A DNA stretch of 64,000 nucleotides from an uncultured Actinomycetes bacterium. Its GTDB lineage: Bacteria; Actinomycetota; Actinomycetes; Nanopelagicales; Nanopelagicaceae. The notes under the pieces were generated by a model. The model searched no databases. It was not told the origin of the DNA and saw only the letters and a program-made list of their open reading frames with translations. Location: assembly GCA_903834145.1 (NCBI GenBank), contig CAILHY010000008.1:40457-104456 (forward strand), in the 5' to 3' direction. Both the position numbers and the translations under genes were made by a program. Within the stretch, counting starts at the first letter, position 1, and every line of letters begins with the position of its first letter. Shown one piece after another: positions 45,389-54,708 of the stretch.

Positions 45389-46405
45389 ATGCACTACCCT
45401 GATGGTGTGACTAACCATGGCAATATGTATGGACCGGATTTCACCTTTCTTGGAATCCCTCGATGCGATCTTGATGATCCTTCTTCATACGCAGGCGCCG
45501 ATGTTGTAATACTTGGCGCACCTATTGATAGCGGAACATCTCATCGCTCTGGCGCGAAATTTGGACCACAAGCGATTCGCGGCGGAGATTACTTGCCCCA
45601 TGATGGCGAGCGTCCTCATATGGCTTTGCGTGTAGATGCACTTACTCAACTCAATGTTCGAGATGCGGGGGATCTCATGATGCCCGGAGGAGATCTTGTC
45701 GCATCCCTTGAAGTTTTAGAACAGGCTACTGAAAAACTTTCACGTGCAGGTGTGATCCCCGTAATTCTTGGAGGGGATCATTCGATCGCGTCGGCTGATG
45801 TTGCAGGAATTGCCAAACATCGCGGTATGGGCAAGATTTCGATGATTCATTTTGATGCACATGCAGACACGGGGGATACGCAATTTGGCGCTCTAGTGGG
45901 ACATGGAACTCCAATGCGTCGCCTCATTGATTCAGGGGCAGTACGCGGGGATAGATTCTTGCAATTGGGCCTTCGCGGTTATTGGCCAGAAAACGCAACC
46001 CTTGAATGGATGCGCGATCAAGGTATGCGCTCCTATGAGATGACGGAGATTCATCACCGTGGAATGAAGGAAGTTCTCGATGAATCCTTTGCACGTTTGA
46101 CCGATGATTGCGTTGGAGTCTTTCTCTCCGTAGATATCGATGTTGTCGATCCAGGAATGGCTCCAGGAACTGGCACCCCCGAACCTGGCGGAATGACAAG
46201 TCGCGAACTTCTTGAAGCGGTGCGCAGAATCTGCCTTGAGCTGCCTATCGTGGGCATTGATGTAGTTGAAGTAGCACCTGCTTATGACAGCGCTGACATC
46301 ACAGCAATTTTGGCAAACCGTGTGGTGCTTGAAGCGTTAAGTGGTATCGCAAAGCGAGCAAAGGGCGAAAGTTATTCGCCCACGCAAAACGTACTAGATC
46401 GCTGA
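45389..46405 (+). CDS. speB: Agmatinase-family ureohydrolase
   Basis: 338 residues with all Mn-binding motifs of the arginase/agmatinase fold: GGDHSIASAD, HFDAHADTGD and SVDIDVVDPGMAPGTG. Agmatinase gives putrescine and urea; guanidinobutyrase, guanidinopropionase and proclavaminate amidinohydrolase share these motifs. Neighbouring polyamine genes make agmatine or 4-guanidinobutyrate the likely substrate. The ATG at 45389 is five bases after the oxidase. Its 3' end overlaps the convergent gabT by 12 bases. Confidence 0.8.
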   Translation: MHYPDGVTNHGNMYGPDFTFLGIPRCDLDDPSSYAGADVVILGAPIDSGTSHRSGAKFGPQAIRGGDYLPHDGERPHMALRVDALTQLNVRDAGDLMMPGGDLVASLEVLEQATEKLSRAGVIPVILGGDHSIASADVAGIAKHRGMGKISMIHFDAHADTGDTQFGALVGHGTPMRRLIDSGAVRGDRFLQLGLRGYWPENATLEWMRDQGMRSYEMTEIHHRGMKEVLDESFARLTDDCVGVFLSVDIDVVDPGMAPGTGTPEPGGMTSRELLEAVRRICLELPIVGIDVVEVAPAYDSADITAILANRVVLEALSGIAKRAKGESYSPTQNVLDR

Positions 46406-47728
46406 GGCGATCGCCCGATCAAGTACATCAAGTGCTTCGCGCAAGAGGTGCTCTGGCATGACCAGCGGCGGCAGTAAACGAATCACGTTTCCATAAGTTC
46501 CAGCGGTAAGAATGAGAACGCCTTCATTCTGGGCGAACTTAACTATTGCAGGAAGAACTCCGGGATTAGGTTCGATACTTCCAGGAATGATGAATTCGAT
46601 TGCTTGCATTGCTCCACGGCCACGTACTTCACCGATGATGGAATATTTCGCCTTCATTGCGTTGAGCGCTTCAGAAATGATCGCACCAATTTCAAGGGTA
46701 CGTGCACAGAGATTGTCCTCTTCAATGGTGGCGATTGCTCCAAGGGCTGCTGCGCAAGCGACAGGTGAACCTCCGTATGTGCCGCCTAATCCGCCAGAAT
46801 GAATGGCATCCATAATTTCTGCACGACCTGTAACTCCGGCCAGTGGAAGTCCGCCTGCAATTCCTTTTGCCGTTGCGATCAAGTCAGGAACGATTCCTTC
46901 ATCTTCGCTGGCAAACATTTGCCCTGTGCGCGCGAAACCTGTTTGGACTTCATCGGCGATGAAGAGAATGCCATTCTCACTCGCAAATTTAGAGAGCCCG
47001 GGAAGGAACCCCTTTGGAGGAACAATAAATCCGCCTTCTCCTTGGATTGGTTCGATAACAATTCCTGCGATATTTTTCGCGCCGATTTCCTTTTCCATTT
47101 TATGAATGACGAGATCGAGGGCCTCTTCTGCGCACTTTTCCGCGCCGCCGTTCCAGCGATAGGGGTAGGCCATTGGCATGCGATATACCTCAGGAGCAAA
47201 GGGACCAAAACTATCTTTGTATGGCATGTTTTTGGCGGTCATGCTCATCGTGAGATTAGTGCGACCGTGATAGCCGTGCTCGAATACAACAATGGCTTGT
47301 CGCTTTGTATAACTTCGTGCAATTTTTACCGCGTTCTCTAGCGCTTCGGCTCCGGAGTTCAGAAGAATTGATTTCTTTTTGTGAGTTCCCGGTGTCAAGC
47401 GGTTGAGCGCTTCGCAGACTTCGATGTAACCAAGGTATGGAGCGACCATAAAACACGTGTGAGTGAAGGCTTCGACTTGGGCCTTCACGTTGGCCACAAC
47501 TCGATCCGCGCTATTTCCCACGCTAACAACTGCGATTCCAGAACCCATGTCGATGATGGAGTTGCCATCGACATCAACGAGGATTCCACCGCCAGCACGC
47601 TCGACGATAATAGGGATTGCCATCCCAAGTGCAGCAGATACGGCCTCGCTCTTGCGCTTGAGAATTTCTTGTGAGCGAGGACCAGGAATAGCGGTGACGA
47701 GGGAGCGAACTTGCGGAATGGAAGTCAT
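46394..47728 (-). CDS. gabT: 4-aminobutyrate aminotransferase
   Basis: 444 residues, class-III aminotransferase: DMGSGIAVVSVGN, LLNSGAEALENAVKIAR, FEHGYHGRTNLTMSMT, VIEPIQGEGGFIVPP, IADEVQTGFARTGQMFA and the PLP lysine in IATAKGIAGGLPLAG, all GabT-like. It would convert GABA plus 2-oxoglutarate to succinate semialdehyde. A dedicated succinate-semialdehyde dehydrogenase is not in the window. It is the last catabolic gene before core block 2 and is divergent from rseP with a 62-base gap. Confidence 0.88.
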   Translation of the reverse strand: MTSIPQVRSLVTAIPGPRSQEILKRKSEAVSAALGMAIPIIVERAGGGILVDVDGNSIIDMGSGIAVVSVGNSADRVVANVKAQVEAFTHTCFMVAPYLGYIEVCEALNRLTPGTHKKKSILLNSGAEALENAVKIARSYTKRQAIVVFEHGYHGRTNLTMSMTAKNMPYKDSFGPFAPEVYRMPMAYPYRWNGGAEKCAEEALDLVIHKMEKEIGAKNIAGIVIEPIQGEGGFIVPPKGFLPGLSKFASENGILFIADEVQTGFARTGQMFASEDEGIVPDLIATAKGIAGGLPLAGVTGRAEIMDAIHSGGLGGTYGGSPVACAAALGAIATIEEDNLCARTLEIGAIISEALNAMKAKYSIIGEVRGRGAMQAIEFIIPGSIEPNPGVLPAIVKFAQNEGVLILTAGTYGNVIRLLPPLVMPEHLLREALDVLDRAIASAI

Positions 47729-47790
47729 GGATTCATCGTACTACGCAAGAAATGGCGCCAAATGTCTCCGCAACCTGAGAAGATAACCCC

Positions 47791-49017
47791 ATGCAAGCAC
47801 TAGGAATTCTGGCCTTCGTCGTTGCCCTTTTGCTTTCCATTATGGTCCATGAATTTGGCCATTTCATTACTGCAAAGCGATTTGGCATGAAGGTATCCGA
47901 ATTTTTCCTGGGTTTTGGACAGAAAATTTGGTCGATTACGCGCGGGGAAACAGAATTTGGAATCAAGGCGATTCCCGCAGGCGGTTATTGCCGAATCGAG
48001 GGAATGTCGCCAAAAGATGAGATGGCCGTGGGCGAGGAAGGTCGAGCCTTTTACAAAGCCAGTGGCGCTCGCAAACTTGTCGTTCTCGGGGCGGGCTCCT
48101 TCCTACATTTCGTTCTTGGGTTCCTCTTACTTCTGGCGCTCTTTATGGGCGTTGGAACCACGCAAGTGACATCAACGATTGAATCCATCAGTCCATGCAT
48201 TCCACCAGCAACCGGAAATCAGACGTGCGCCGCCACGGCGGCTCCGTCGCCTGCAAAAATTGCTGGGTTGCAGGCTGGTGACAAAATCGTCTCAATCAAT
48301 GGTGTTCGGACAAAGGATTGGTCCAAGGACGTTGAGCTCATTCGCGCTTCTGCTGGAAAGCCAATCGAATTTGGAATTGATCGCGGAAGTGCGAAGATTC
48401 AAGGTTCAACTCCAAAGGGAACACCTGATCTGGTCATCACAGTCACACCGCAAGCCCGAGTCATCAATGGCAAGAGTTACGGCTTCGTAGGAATCATCAA
48501 TTCTTTCGCAACTGTTCGAAGCGATCCTGTTGAATCGCTCACCAAATCAGCATCGATGTTTAAGAAGTTCGCTGGATCTTCCGTGACTTCTCTCATCGCA
48601 CTACCAAGCAAAATTCCTGGACTATGGAATCAAACTGTTGGGGGAGCAACGCGCGACCCCGAGGGACTTGTCGGAGTCGTTGGAGTTGCTCGCGTATCGG
48701 GCCAGGCCGTGGGAAGTTCAAAGCTCACCACCTCTGAAAGCCTTGCAACCTTCATCATGATTATCGCAAGTTTGAATATCTTCGTCGGCATTTTCAACCT
48801 CTTGCCAATTTTGCCGATGGATGGCGGACATATGGCGGTTGCTATCGCCGACGAAGTACGTGCATTTTTTGCCCGCCTCCGTGGACGTCCACGCCCACCA
48901 GCCATAGATGTTGCAGTTTTAACCCCGATAACCATGGTCGTTTTCGTACTGCTTGCAGGTTTAACCATCTTGCTTCTCGTGGCCGATATCGTGAATCCGG
49001 TCAACCTAAATCTCTAA
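47791..49017 (+). CDS. rseP: Site-2 intramembrane metalloprotease
   Basis: 408 residues with HEFGH at 20-24 in the first membrane helix, a PDZ domain around residues 140-200 ([14 protein letters not shown]) and the second active-site motif [12 protein letters not shown]. RseP/Rip1 proteases cleave anti-sigma factors and other membrane proteins. In actinobacteria it normally follows dxr; here it follows the catabolic region. ispG is downstream as usual. Confidence 0.93.
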   Translation: MQALGILAFVVALLLSIMVHEFGHFITAKRFGMKVSEFFLGFGQKIWSITRGETEFGIKAIPAGGYCRIEGMSPKDEMAVGEEGRAFYKASGARKLVVLGAGSFLHFVLGFLLLLALFMGVGTTQVTSTIESISPCIPPATGNQTCAATAAPSPAKIAGLQAGDKIVSINGVRTKDWSKDVELIRASAGKPIEFGIDRGSAKIQGSTPKGTPDLVITVTPQARVINGKSYGFVGIINSFATVRSDPVESLTKSASMFKKFAGSSVTSLIALPSKIPGLWNQTVGGATRDPEGLVGVVGVARVSGQAVGSSKLTTSESLATFIMIIASLNIFVGIFNLLPILPMDGGHMAVAIADEVRAFFARLRGRPRPPAIDVAVLTPITMVVFVLLAGLTILLLVADIVNPVNLNL

Positions 49018-49055
49018 AACATGAAGGTTTGCTCGTTGTAGGGCAGAATGCACCT

Positions 49056-50216
49056 ATGGTTGATTTGGTTAATCTCGGAATGCCGGCAACGCCACCGCCC
49101 ACTCTCTCGCCTCGTCGCAAGACCCGCCAAATGCAGGTAGGCAGTGTCGGAGTAGGTAGCGCTTCACCCGTCAGTGTTCAATCTATGTGCACCACTCTTA
49201 CCTCAGATGTAAACGCCACTCTTCAGCAAATCGCTGAGCTCACCGCCTCTGGATGCCAAATAGTTCGAGTTGCTGTCCCAAGCCAAGATGATGCTGATGC
49301 TCTTGCGCAAATTGCAAAGAAATCCCAGATACCCGTTATTGCGGATATACATTTTCAACCAAAATATATTTTTGCAGCGATCGATGCGGGTTGCGCAGCG
49401 GTTCGGGTGAATCCTGGAAACATCAAACAATTTGATGACAAAGTTAAAGAGGTGGCCAAAGCTGCAGGAGATGCTGGAATTCCGATTCGAATTGGCGTCA
49501 ATGCTGGCTCATTGGATCCACGCTTACTTGCTAAATATGGCAAGGCAACACCTGAGGCGCTTGTTGAATCTGCCCTCTGGGAGTGCTCCTTATTTGAAGA
49601 GCATGGCTTTAGCAATATAAAGATTTCGGTGAAACATCATGACCCTGTAACCATGGTGAGCGCATATCGATTACTCGCACAGAAATGTGATTACCCATTA
49701 CATCTAGGTGTCACCGAGGCGGGCCCAATTTTCCAAGGAACGATTAAGTCCTCCACTGCCTTTGCGATTTTGTTAGCTGAAGGAATCGGCGACACCATCC
49801 GTGTTTCTCTTTCAGCACCTCCAGTTGAAGAAGTGAAAGTCGGGATTTCAATTCTTGAATCCCTCAACCTTCGCCAACGTAAATTGGAAATCGTTTCTTG
49901 CCCTTCATGTGGCCGCGCCCAAGTGGATGTCTATACCTTGGCTGAAAAAGTTCAAGCAGGATTGCAGGGAATGACTGTTCCACTTCGCGTTGCCGTGATG
50001 GGCTGCGTCGTGAATGGCCCAGGAGAAGCTCGTGAAGCAGATCTTGGTGTTGCCTCCGGAAATGGCAAAGGCCAAATTTTCGTGAAAGGTGAAGTCATCA
50101 AGACTGTCCCTGAAGCGATGATTGTTGAAACCCTTATCGAAGAGGCGATGCGCCTTGCCGAGGAGATGGAAGCAGCAGGAGCCGAATCCGGCACACCTAC
50201 CGTAGGCGTTCACTAA
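49056..50216 (+). CDS. ispG: 4-hydroxy-3-methylbut-2-enyl diphosphate synthase
   Basis: IspG catalyses the penultimate step of the MEP isoprenoid pathway. Motifs: [45 protein letters not shown] and [12 protein letters not shown], the last two supplying the [4Fe-4S] cysteines. The ATG at 49056 gives 386 residues; a TTG at 49029 in the same frame would add nine. Its presence implies a working MEP pathway, so a DXR activity must be encoded elsewhere. Confidence 0.94.
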   Translation: MVDLVNLGMPATPPPTLSPRRKTRQMQVGSVGVGSASPVSVQSMCTTLTSDVNATLQQIAELTASGCQIVRVAVPSQDDADALAQIAKKSQIPVIADIHFQPKYIFAAIDAGCAAVRVNPGNIKQFDDKVKEVAKAAGDAGIPIRIGVNAGSLDPRLLAKYGKATPEALVESALWECSLFEEHGFSNIKISVKHHDPVTMVSAYRLLAQKCDYPLHLGVTEAGPIFQGTIKSSTAFAILLAEGIGDTIRVSLSAPPVEEVKVGISILESLNLRQRKLEIVSCPSCGRAQVDVYTLAEKVQAGLQGMTVPLRVAVMGCVVNGPGEAREADLGVASGNGKGQIFVKGEVIKTVPEAMIVETLIEEAMRLAEEMEAAGAESGTPTVGVH

Positions 50217-50261
50217 AAGAGTTGACGCATCGCGGCCACTTCCTCAGGTAGGCTGGCTCGC

Positions 50262-51986
50262 ATGTTGAGAATGTCCACGCTTTTCTTGCGCACTTTGCGA
50301 GATGATCCCGCCGACGCTGAAGTTGCTAGCCATCGTCTCCTCGTTCGCGCAGGATATGTCCGTCGAATCGCTGCCGGTATTTATTCGTGGTTGCCTTTGG
50401 GGTACATCACTTTCCGCAATATTGAGCGCGTTGTCCGCGAGGAAATGGATGCCGCTGGTTTTCAAGAAGTGCATTTTCCATCCCTCTTGCCTCGTGAACC
50501 TTATGAAAAGACTCATCGATGGAGTGAATACGGTCCCGATCTTTTCCGCCTTCAAGATCGAAAGGGCGGAGATTACCTACTGGGCCCCACCCATGAAGAG
50601 ATGTTTACCTTGATGGTGAAGGGCGAGTACTCCTCGTATAAGGATCTCCCACTTTCGATTTATCAGATTCAAACTAAATATCGAGATGAACCCCGCCCAC
50701 GAAGTGGAATCATCCGCGGACGCGAATTTGTTATGAAGGATTCGTATTCTTTTGACCTGACAGATGAAGGTTTATCGCAGTCCTACATGAATCACCGTGC
50801 GGCATATGTAAAAACTTTTGATCGCCTGGGTCTGAAATACAACATTGTCAGTGCCATGTCAGGGGCAATGGGCGGTTCCAGGTCTGAGGAATTCCTAGCG
50901 CCATGCGAAACTGGCGAGGACACCTACGTCCTGTGCGAAAAATGCGGTTACGCAGCCAATGTTGAAGCAATGAAAACCACAGTAGATCCTGTGGATGCAT
51001 CTGCCGTACCCTCACTTGAGGAAGTTGATACTCCTAATACTCCAACGATTGACTCGCTGGTAGCAGTTCTCAACTCTCGCTATAACGGAGAGTTTACTGG
51101 AGCCGATACGCTCAAGAACATTTTGCTTGTTGCCGATGGAAAGACAATTTCTGTGTTGGTTCCTGGAGATCGAGAAGTTGATATGAAACGGCTTGAAGCA
51201 AATCTCCCAGGTGTTAAGGAGATTCGACTTTTCGAGGATGAAGATTTCCAAAAGAACCCTGGATTCGTTAAAGGATATGTCGGACCACAGGCAGCTAAAG
51301 GACTCGGAATCACTGTGTATGCCGATCCACGCATTGCTCTGGGATCATCTTGGGTGACGGGTGCAAACAAAATAAACACTCACGCACTTAATGTGGTGAA
51401 CGGTCGCGATTTCACAGTTGATCACTATGTAGATGCTGCGCAAGTTCGCCAAGGCGATGCATGTCCCGATTGCGCGGCCCCTGTTGTCATTGATCGTGCG
51501 ATTGAAATTGGGCACATTTTCCAGTTGGGCCGAAAGTACGCGCAGGCACTTGACCTGACGGTCCTTGATAAGGATGGGAAAGCGCGCGTTGTGACTATGG
51601 GCTCCTATGGAATAGGTGTTTCACGTGCTGTCGCAGCGGTGGCAGAACAAACGCACGACGAGATTGGATTGTGTTGGCCCGCTGAGATTGCTCCTGCAAA
51701 AGTGCATGTCGTTGCTACGGGTAAAGATGATCTGCCCTTTGATACCGCTGAAGAGATAGCAACTTCGCTAGAGAAACAAGGGATTTCAGTAATGCTTGAT
51801 GATCGCCGTGATGCAAGTCCAGGTGTGAAATTCAAAGACGCGGAACTCATCGGAAATCCGATTATTGTCATCGTTGGTAAGGCTCTCGTAGATGGAAAAG
51901 TTGAGTTACGAGTTCGTCGCACCGGTGAGCGCTCGGAAGTGGCGCTGGATGATGCAGTTGCTGAGATAGTAAAACTTCTCGCTTAA
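50262..51986 (+). CDS. proS: Prolyl-tRNA synthetase
   Basis: 574 residues, bacterial class-II ProRS with the INS editing insertion. Motif 2 lies around [25 protein letters not shown], the editing domain around residues 225-400, motif 3 around [20 protein letters not shown]. It is located after ispG as in other actinobacteria. Confidence 0.96.
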   Translation: MLRMSTLFLRTLRDDPADAEVASHRLLVRAGYVRRIAAGIYSWLPLGYITFRNIERVVREEMDAAGFQEVHFPSLLPREPYEKTHRWSEYGPDLFRLQDRKGGDYLLGPTHEEMFTLMVKGEYSSYKDLPLSIYQIQTKYRDEPRPRSGIIRGREFVMKDSYSFDLTDEGLSQSYMNHRAAYVKTFDRLGLKYNIVSAMSGAMGGSRSEEFLAPCETGEDTYVLCEKCGYAANVEAMKTTVDPVDASAVPSLEEVDTPNTPTIDSLVAVLNSRYNGEFTGADTLKNILLVADGKTISVLVPGDREVDMKRLEANLPGVKEIRLFEDEDFQKNPGFVKGYVGPQAAKGLGITVYADPRIALGSSWVTGANKINTHALNVVNGRDFTVDHYVDAAQVRQGDACPDCAAPVVIDRAIEIGHIFQLGRKYAQALDLTVLDKDGKARVVTMGSYGIGVSRAVAAVAEQTHDEIGLCWPAEIAPAKVHVVATGKDDLPFDTAEEIATSLEKQGISVMLDDRRDASPGVKFKDAELIGNPIIVIVGKALVDGKVELRVRRTGERSEVALDDAVAEIVKLLA

Positions 51987-52774
51987 TGCACTTTTTTGGC
52001 CACATCTCCACACTTTCTATGCTCTTTATGGGCGCGGCTGCATTTTGTGCAGGATTTGTTGATGCGATTGCGGGTGGCGGTGGGCTCATCCAGTTACCCG
52101 CGCTATTAGTAGGCCTTTCTTCATCTCCCACAGTTCAAGTCCTTGGAACAAATAAATTGTCATCTGTCTTTGGAACAAGCGCAGCAGCAATTTTGTACAG
52201 AAGAAAAGTTAAACCTGACACAAAATTCACGATGGCAATGGCGGTCCCTGCTTTCTTCGGATCTATGGGGGGAGCGCTACTCGCCTCTCACATTCCTACA
52301 CATGCGCTTCGCCCGATCGTCTTCTCTTTGCTCGTCGCCGTCGTGATCTACACATGGCGCAAACCTGAATTAGGGCAGATAGAAACTCTGCGCCACACTC
52401 AAAGTCGACGGACCTTCATCGCAATCTTTGCGGGCGGTGGAATTGGGTTCTATGACGGAATTTTTGGCCCAGGTACCGGGACATTCTTGATGCTGGTTTT
52501 GGTTGCAGCTTTAGGATTCGCATTTCTCACTGCATCCTCTATGGCCAAGGTTGTTAACGTGGCAACCAATGTAGGAGCCATTGTTATTTTCGGCGTACAC
52601 GGAGTTATTCTGTGGAAAGTTGGATTAGTTCTTGGAATGGCAAATATCGCGGGTGGAATTCTAGGAGCACGGATGGCAATTCGCGGAGGTTCAGCTCTCG
52701 TTCGACGCTTCTTTCTGATCGTTACCATTTTGCTCATCATCAAAGTCGGGGTGGACACCATCTCGCATTGGTAA
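51986..52774 (+). CDS. TSUP-family membrane transporter
   Basis: 262 residues, multiple hydrophobic helices and the TSUP/TauE motifs FVDAIAGGGGLIQLPAL and GGIGFYDGIFGPGTGTF. Members export sulfite, sulfoacetate or other organic anions. It shares one base with the proS stop codon. The substrate cannot be predicted; a tie to the amine region is not supported by position. Confidence 0.85.
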   Translation: MHFFGHISTLSMLFMGAAAFCAGFVDAIAGGGGLIQLPALLVGLSSSPTVQVLGTNKLSSVFGTSAAAILYRRKVKPDTKFTMAMAVPAFFGSMGGALLASHIPTHALRPIVFSLLVAVVIYTWRKPELGQIETLRHTQSRRTFIAIFAGGGIGFYDGIFGPGTGTFLMLVLVAALGFAFLTASSMAKVVNVATNVGAIVIFGVHGVILWKVGLVLGMANIAGGILGARMAIRGGSALVRRFFLIVTILLIIKVGVDTISHW

Positions 52775-52780
52775 GCAATG

Positions 52781-52808
52781 TTGATCTCGGTTATGATTGG
52801 CCTACAAC
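52781..52808 (+). promoter_or_regulatory. Candidate promoter for rimP-nusA
   Basis: TTGATC (52781-52786) and TACAAC (52803-52808) are separated by 16 bases, 20 bases before the rimP ATG. This is the only reasonable -35/-10 pair in the 54-base gap. Recognised by eye, so tentative. Confidence 0.3.
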
Positions 52809-52828
52809 TTCATAGAAAGTAGATCCGT

Positions 52829-53302
52829 ATGACTATTACCGAGCAAGTCACTCAAGCCATCGCGCCAGCTATTGTCGCCGCCGGGTTTTATTTAGAAGAC
52901 GTTCAGGTTTTATCCCATGGAAGACGCCGCACCATCACTTGTATCGTTGATGGAGAATCCAGCCTCAATCTTGATGAAGTAACGGCAGCGTCCAAGATCA
53001 TTGCTGAAATTCTCGACACCGCTACCTTTCTGGATGAAACTCCCTTTACGCTAGAAGTGACTTCACCTGGCGTGGATCGTCCACTCACTCATCCTCGGCA
53101 TTGGCGCAAGAACCTCACGCGATTAGTTCGAATCACACTCAACAATGGAGAAGTTGTTGAAGGCCGAATCCAGAACAGCGATGAAGTCAGTGTCTCCCTT
53201 GTCACAAGTGGCAAGGTTCAAAAGGAAGTATCGATAGATTTCATCGACATTAAACGCGCTCTCGTCGAGATTGAATTTAACCGCAAAGATAGTGAGATCT
53301 GA
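52829..53302 (+). CDS. rimP: Ribosome maturation factor RimP
   Basis: 157 residues with GFYLEDVQVLSHGRRRTITCIVD and FTLEVTSPGVDRPLTHPRHWRKN, the RimP N-terminal signatures, and a C-terminal SH3-like half. Required for 30S maturation. Overlaps nusA by one base, the classic rimP-nusA-ylxR-infB order. Confidence 0.94.
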   Translation: MTITEQVTQAIAPAIVAAGFYLEDVQVLSHGRRRTITCIVDGESSLNLDEVTAASKIIAEILDTATFLDETPFTLEVTSPGVDRPLTHPRHWRKNLTRLVRITLNNGEVVEGRIQNSDEVSVSLVTSGKVQKEVSIDFIDIKRALVEIEFNRKDSEI

Positions 53303-54282
53303 TGCATGTAGATATGAAGGCACTTGCCTCGCTCACTATCGAACGTGATATTCCATTGGATCGACTTATCGGTGCCATTGAAGCCGCTGTATTGACTGCG
53401 TATATGCACACGCCAGAGGCGCGCTCTCACGCACGTGCCCACCTTGATCCAATAACAGGGGAGATTCGCATCTTGATCTCCACTTTTGGTGAAGATGGCG
53501 AAAGACTTGATGACGAGGTAGATGATCCTGAAGGATTTAGTCGCATTGCCACTTCAACCGCTCGGCAAACAATTAAACAAAAGATGCGCGAGGCGAATGA
53601 CGCAGACATCGTCGGAGAATTCACTGCATCGGTCGGAGATGTTGTCTCTGGCGTTGTCCAACAAGGCCGCGATCCACGAATGGTGTATGTCAACCTCGGT
53701 CGCGTTGAGGGGAAAGTTCCTGCGCAGGAGCAAGTTCCAGGTGAAGTATTTGCTCATGGCGAGCGAATTAAATGTTTTGTTGTTGAAGTAAAACAAGGAA
53801 TGCGAGGACCCGAAGTAACTCTTTCGCGAAGTCATCCTGCGCTGGTAAAACAATTATTCGCACTCGAAGTTCCCGAGATCGCAGACCGTATTGTTGAGAT
53901 CATGGCGGTGGCTCGTGAAGCGGGTCATCGCACCAAGATTGCAGTTCGCACGCACCGTGCCGGTGTGAGCCCTAAAGGTTCACTGATTGGTCCCATGGGA
54001 ACGCGGGCACGAGCTGTTATGGACGAACTCCATGGCGAAAAGATCGACATAGTTGATTGGTCTGAGGACCCAGCAATATTCGTTGGCCATGCATTGGCGC
54101 CTGCACGCGTGGAGAAAGTCGAAATTGTTGACCTCATGACTCGATCAGCCAAGGTCACCGTGCCCGATTACCAACTTTCCCTGGCGATTGGCAAAGATGG
54201 GCAGAATGCACGGTTGGCCGCCAGGCTTACAGGCTGGCGCATTGATATTCACTCTGACGCGGAGGGCAAAACCGATCGCTAG
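53302..54282 (+). CDS. nusA: Transcription termination/antitermination protein NusA
   Basis: 326 residues: N-terminal RNA-polymerase domain, S1 domain (around GDVVSGVVQQGRDPRMVYVNLG), and two KH domains (VREAGHRTKIAV-like; VPDYQLSLAIGKDGQNARLAARLTGW). It lacks the C-terminal acidic repeats of E. coli NusA, as usual for actinobacteria. Confidence 0.95.
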   Translation: MHVDMKALASLTIERDIPLDRLIGAIEAAVLTAYMHTPEARSHARAHLDPITGEIRILISTFGEDGERLDDEVDDPEGFSRIATSTARQTIKQKMREANDADIVGEFTASVGDVVSGVVQQGRDPRMVYVNLGRVEGKVPAQEQVPGEVFAHGERIKCFVVEVKQGMRGPEVTLSRSHPALVKQLFALEVPEIADRIVEIMAVAREAGHRTKIAVRTHRAGVSPKGSLIGPMGTRARAVMDELHGEKIDIVDWSEDPAIFVGHALAPARVEKVEIVDLMTRSAKVTVPDYQLSLAIGKDGQNARLAARLTGWRIDIHSDAEGKTDR

Positions 54283-54346
54283 AGCTTTTTAGGGGTTTAG
54301 ACCCTGGGAAAGGTAGGATTGTCCCTGTAGAACTTGTAGAAATTTG

Positions 54347-54637
54347 ATGGATGTGAGCGAAACGGTTGAGATGAACCCCATACGGAGTTGCATTCAATGC
54401 CGAAAACGTGAAAATCCATTGATGTTGCTCAGGGTGGTCTGTAGTGAGGGAATTCTTATTCCTGATCCACGGCGCACGGCTCCAGGTCGGGGCGCTTGGG
54501 TACATCGCGAATGTGCACGGATTGCTATTGAGCGTGGAACTTTTCGTCGGGCTTACCGACATCAAGGTCCCTTCGATGGCACGGGATTACTTCATTACCT
54601 TAACGAAACGGATGCGAAAGATATGACACTCACATGA
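54347..54637 (+). CDS. ylxR: YlxR-family RNA-binding protein
   Basis: 96 residues with IRSCIQCRKRE, DPRRTAPGRGAWVH and FRRAYR, the YlxR motifs. The family binds RNA and some members modulate RNase P or transcription. An internal ATG at 54371 (MNPIRSCIQC) is a plausible shorter start. Location between nusA and infB confirms identity. Confidence 0.87.
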   Translation: MDVSETVEMNPIRSCIQCRKRENPLMLLRVVCSEGILIPDPRRTAPGRGAWVHRECARIAIERGTFRRAYRHQGPFDGTGLLHYLNETDAKDMTLT

Positions 54638-54708
54638 GTTCCAACCGATCATGAGGTCAGGCAACTAAGGCTCGCATCTAGAAAATTGCGGGCCAAGACA
54701 GGAGAACT

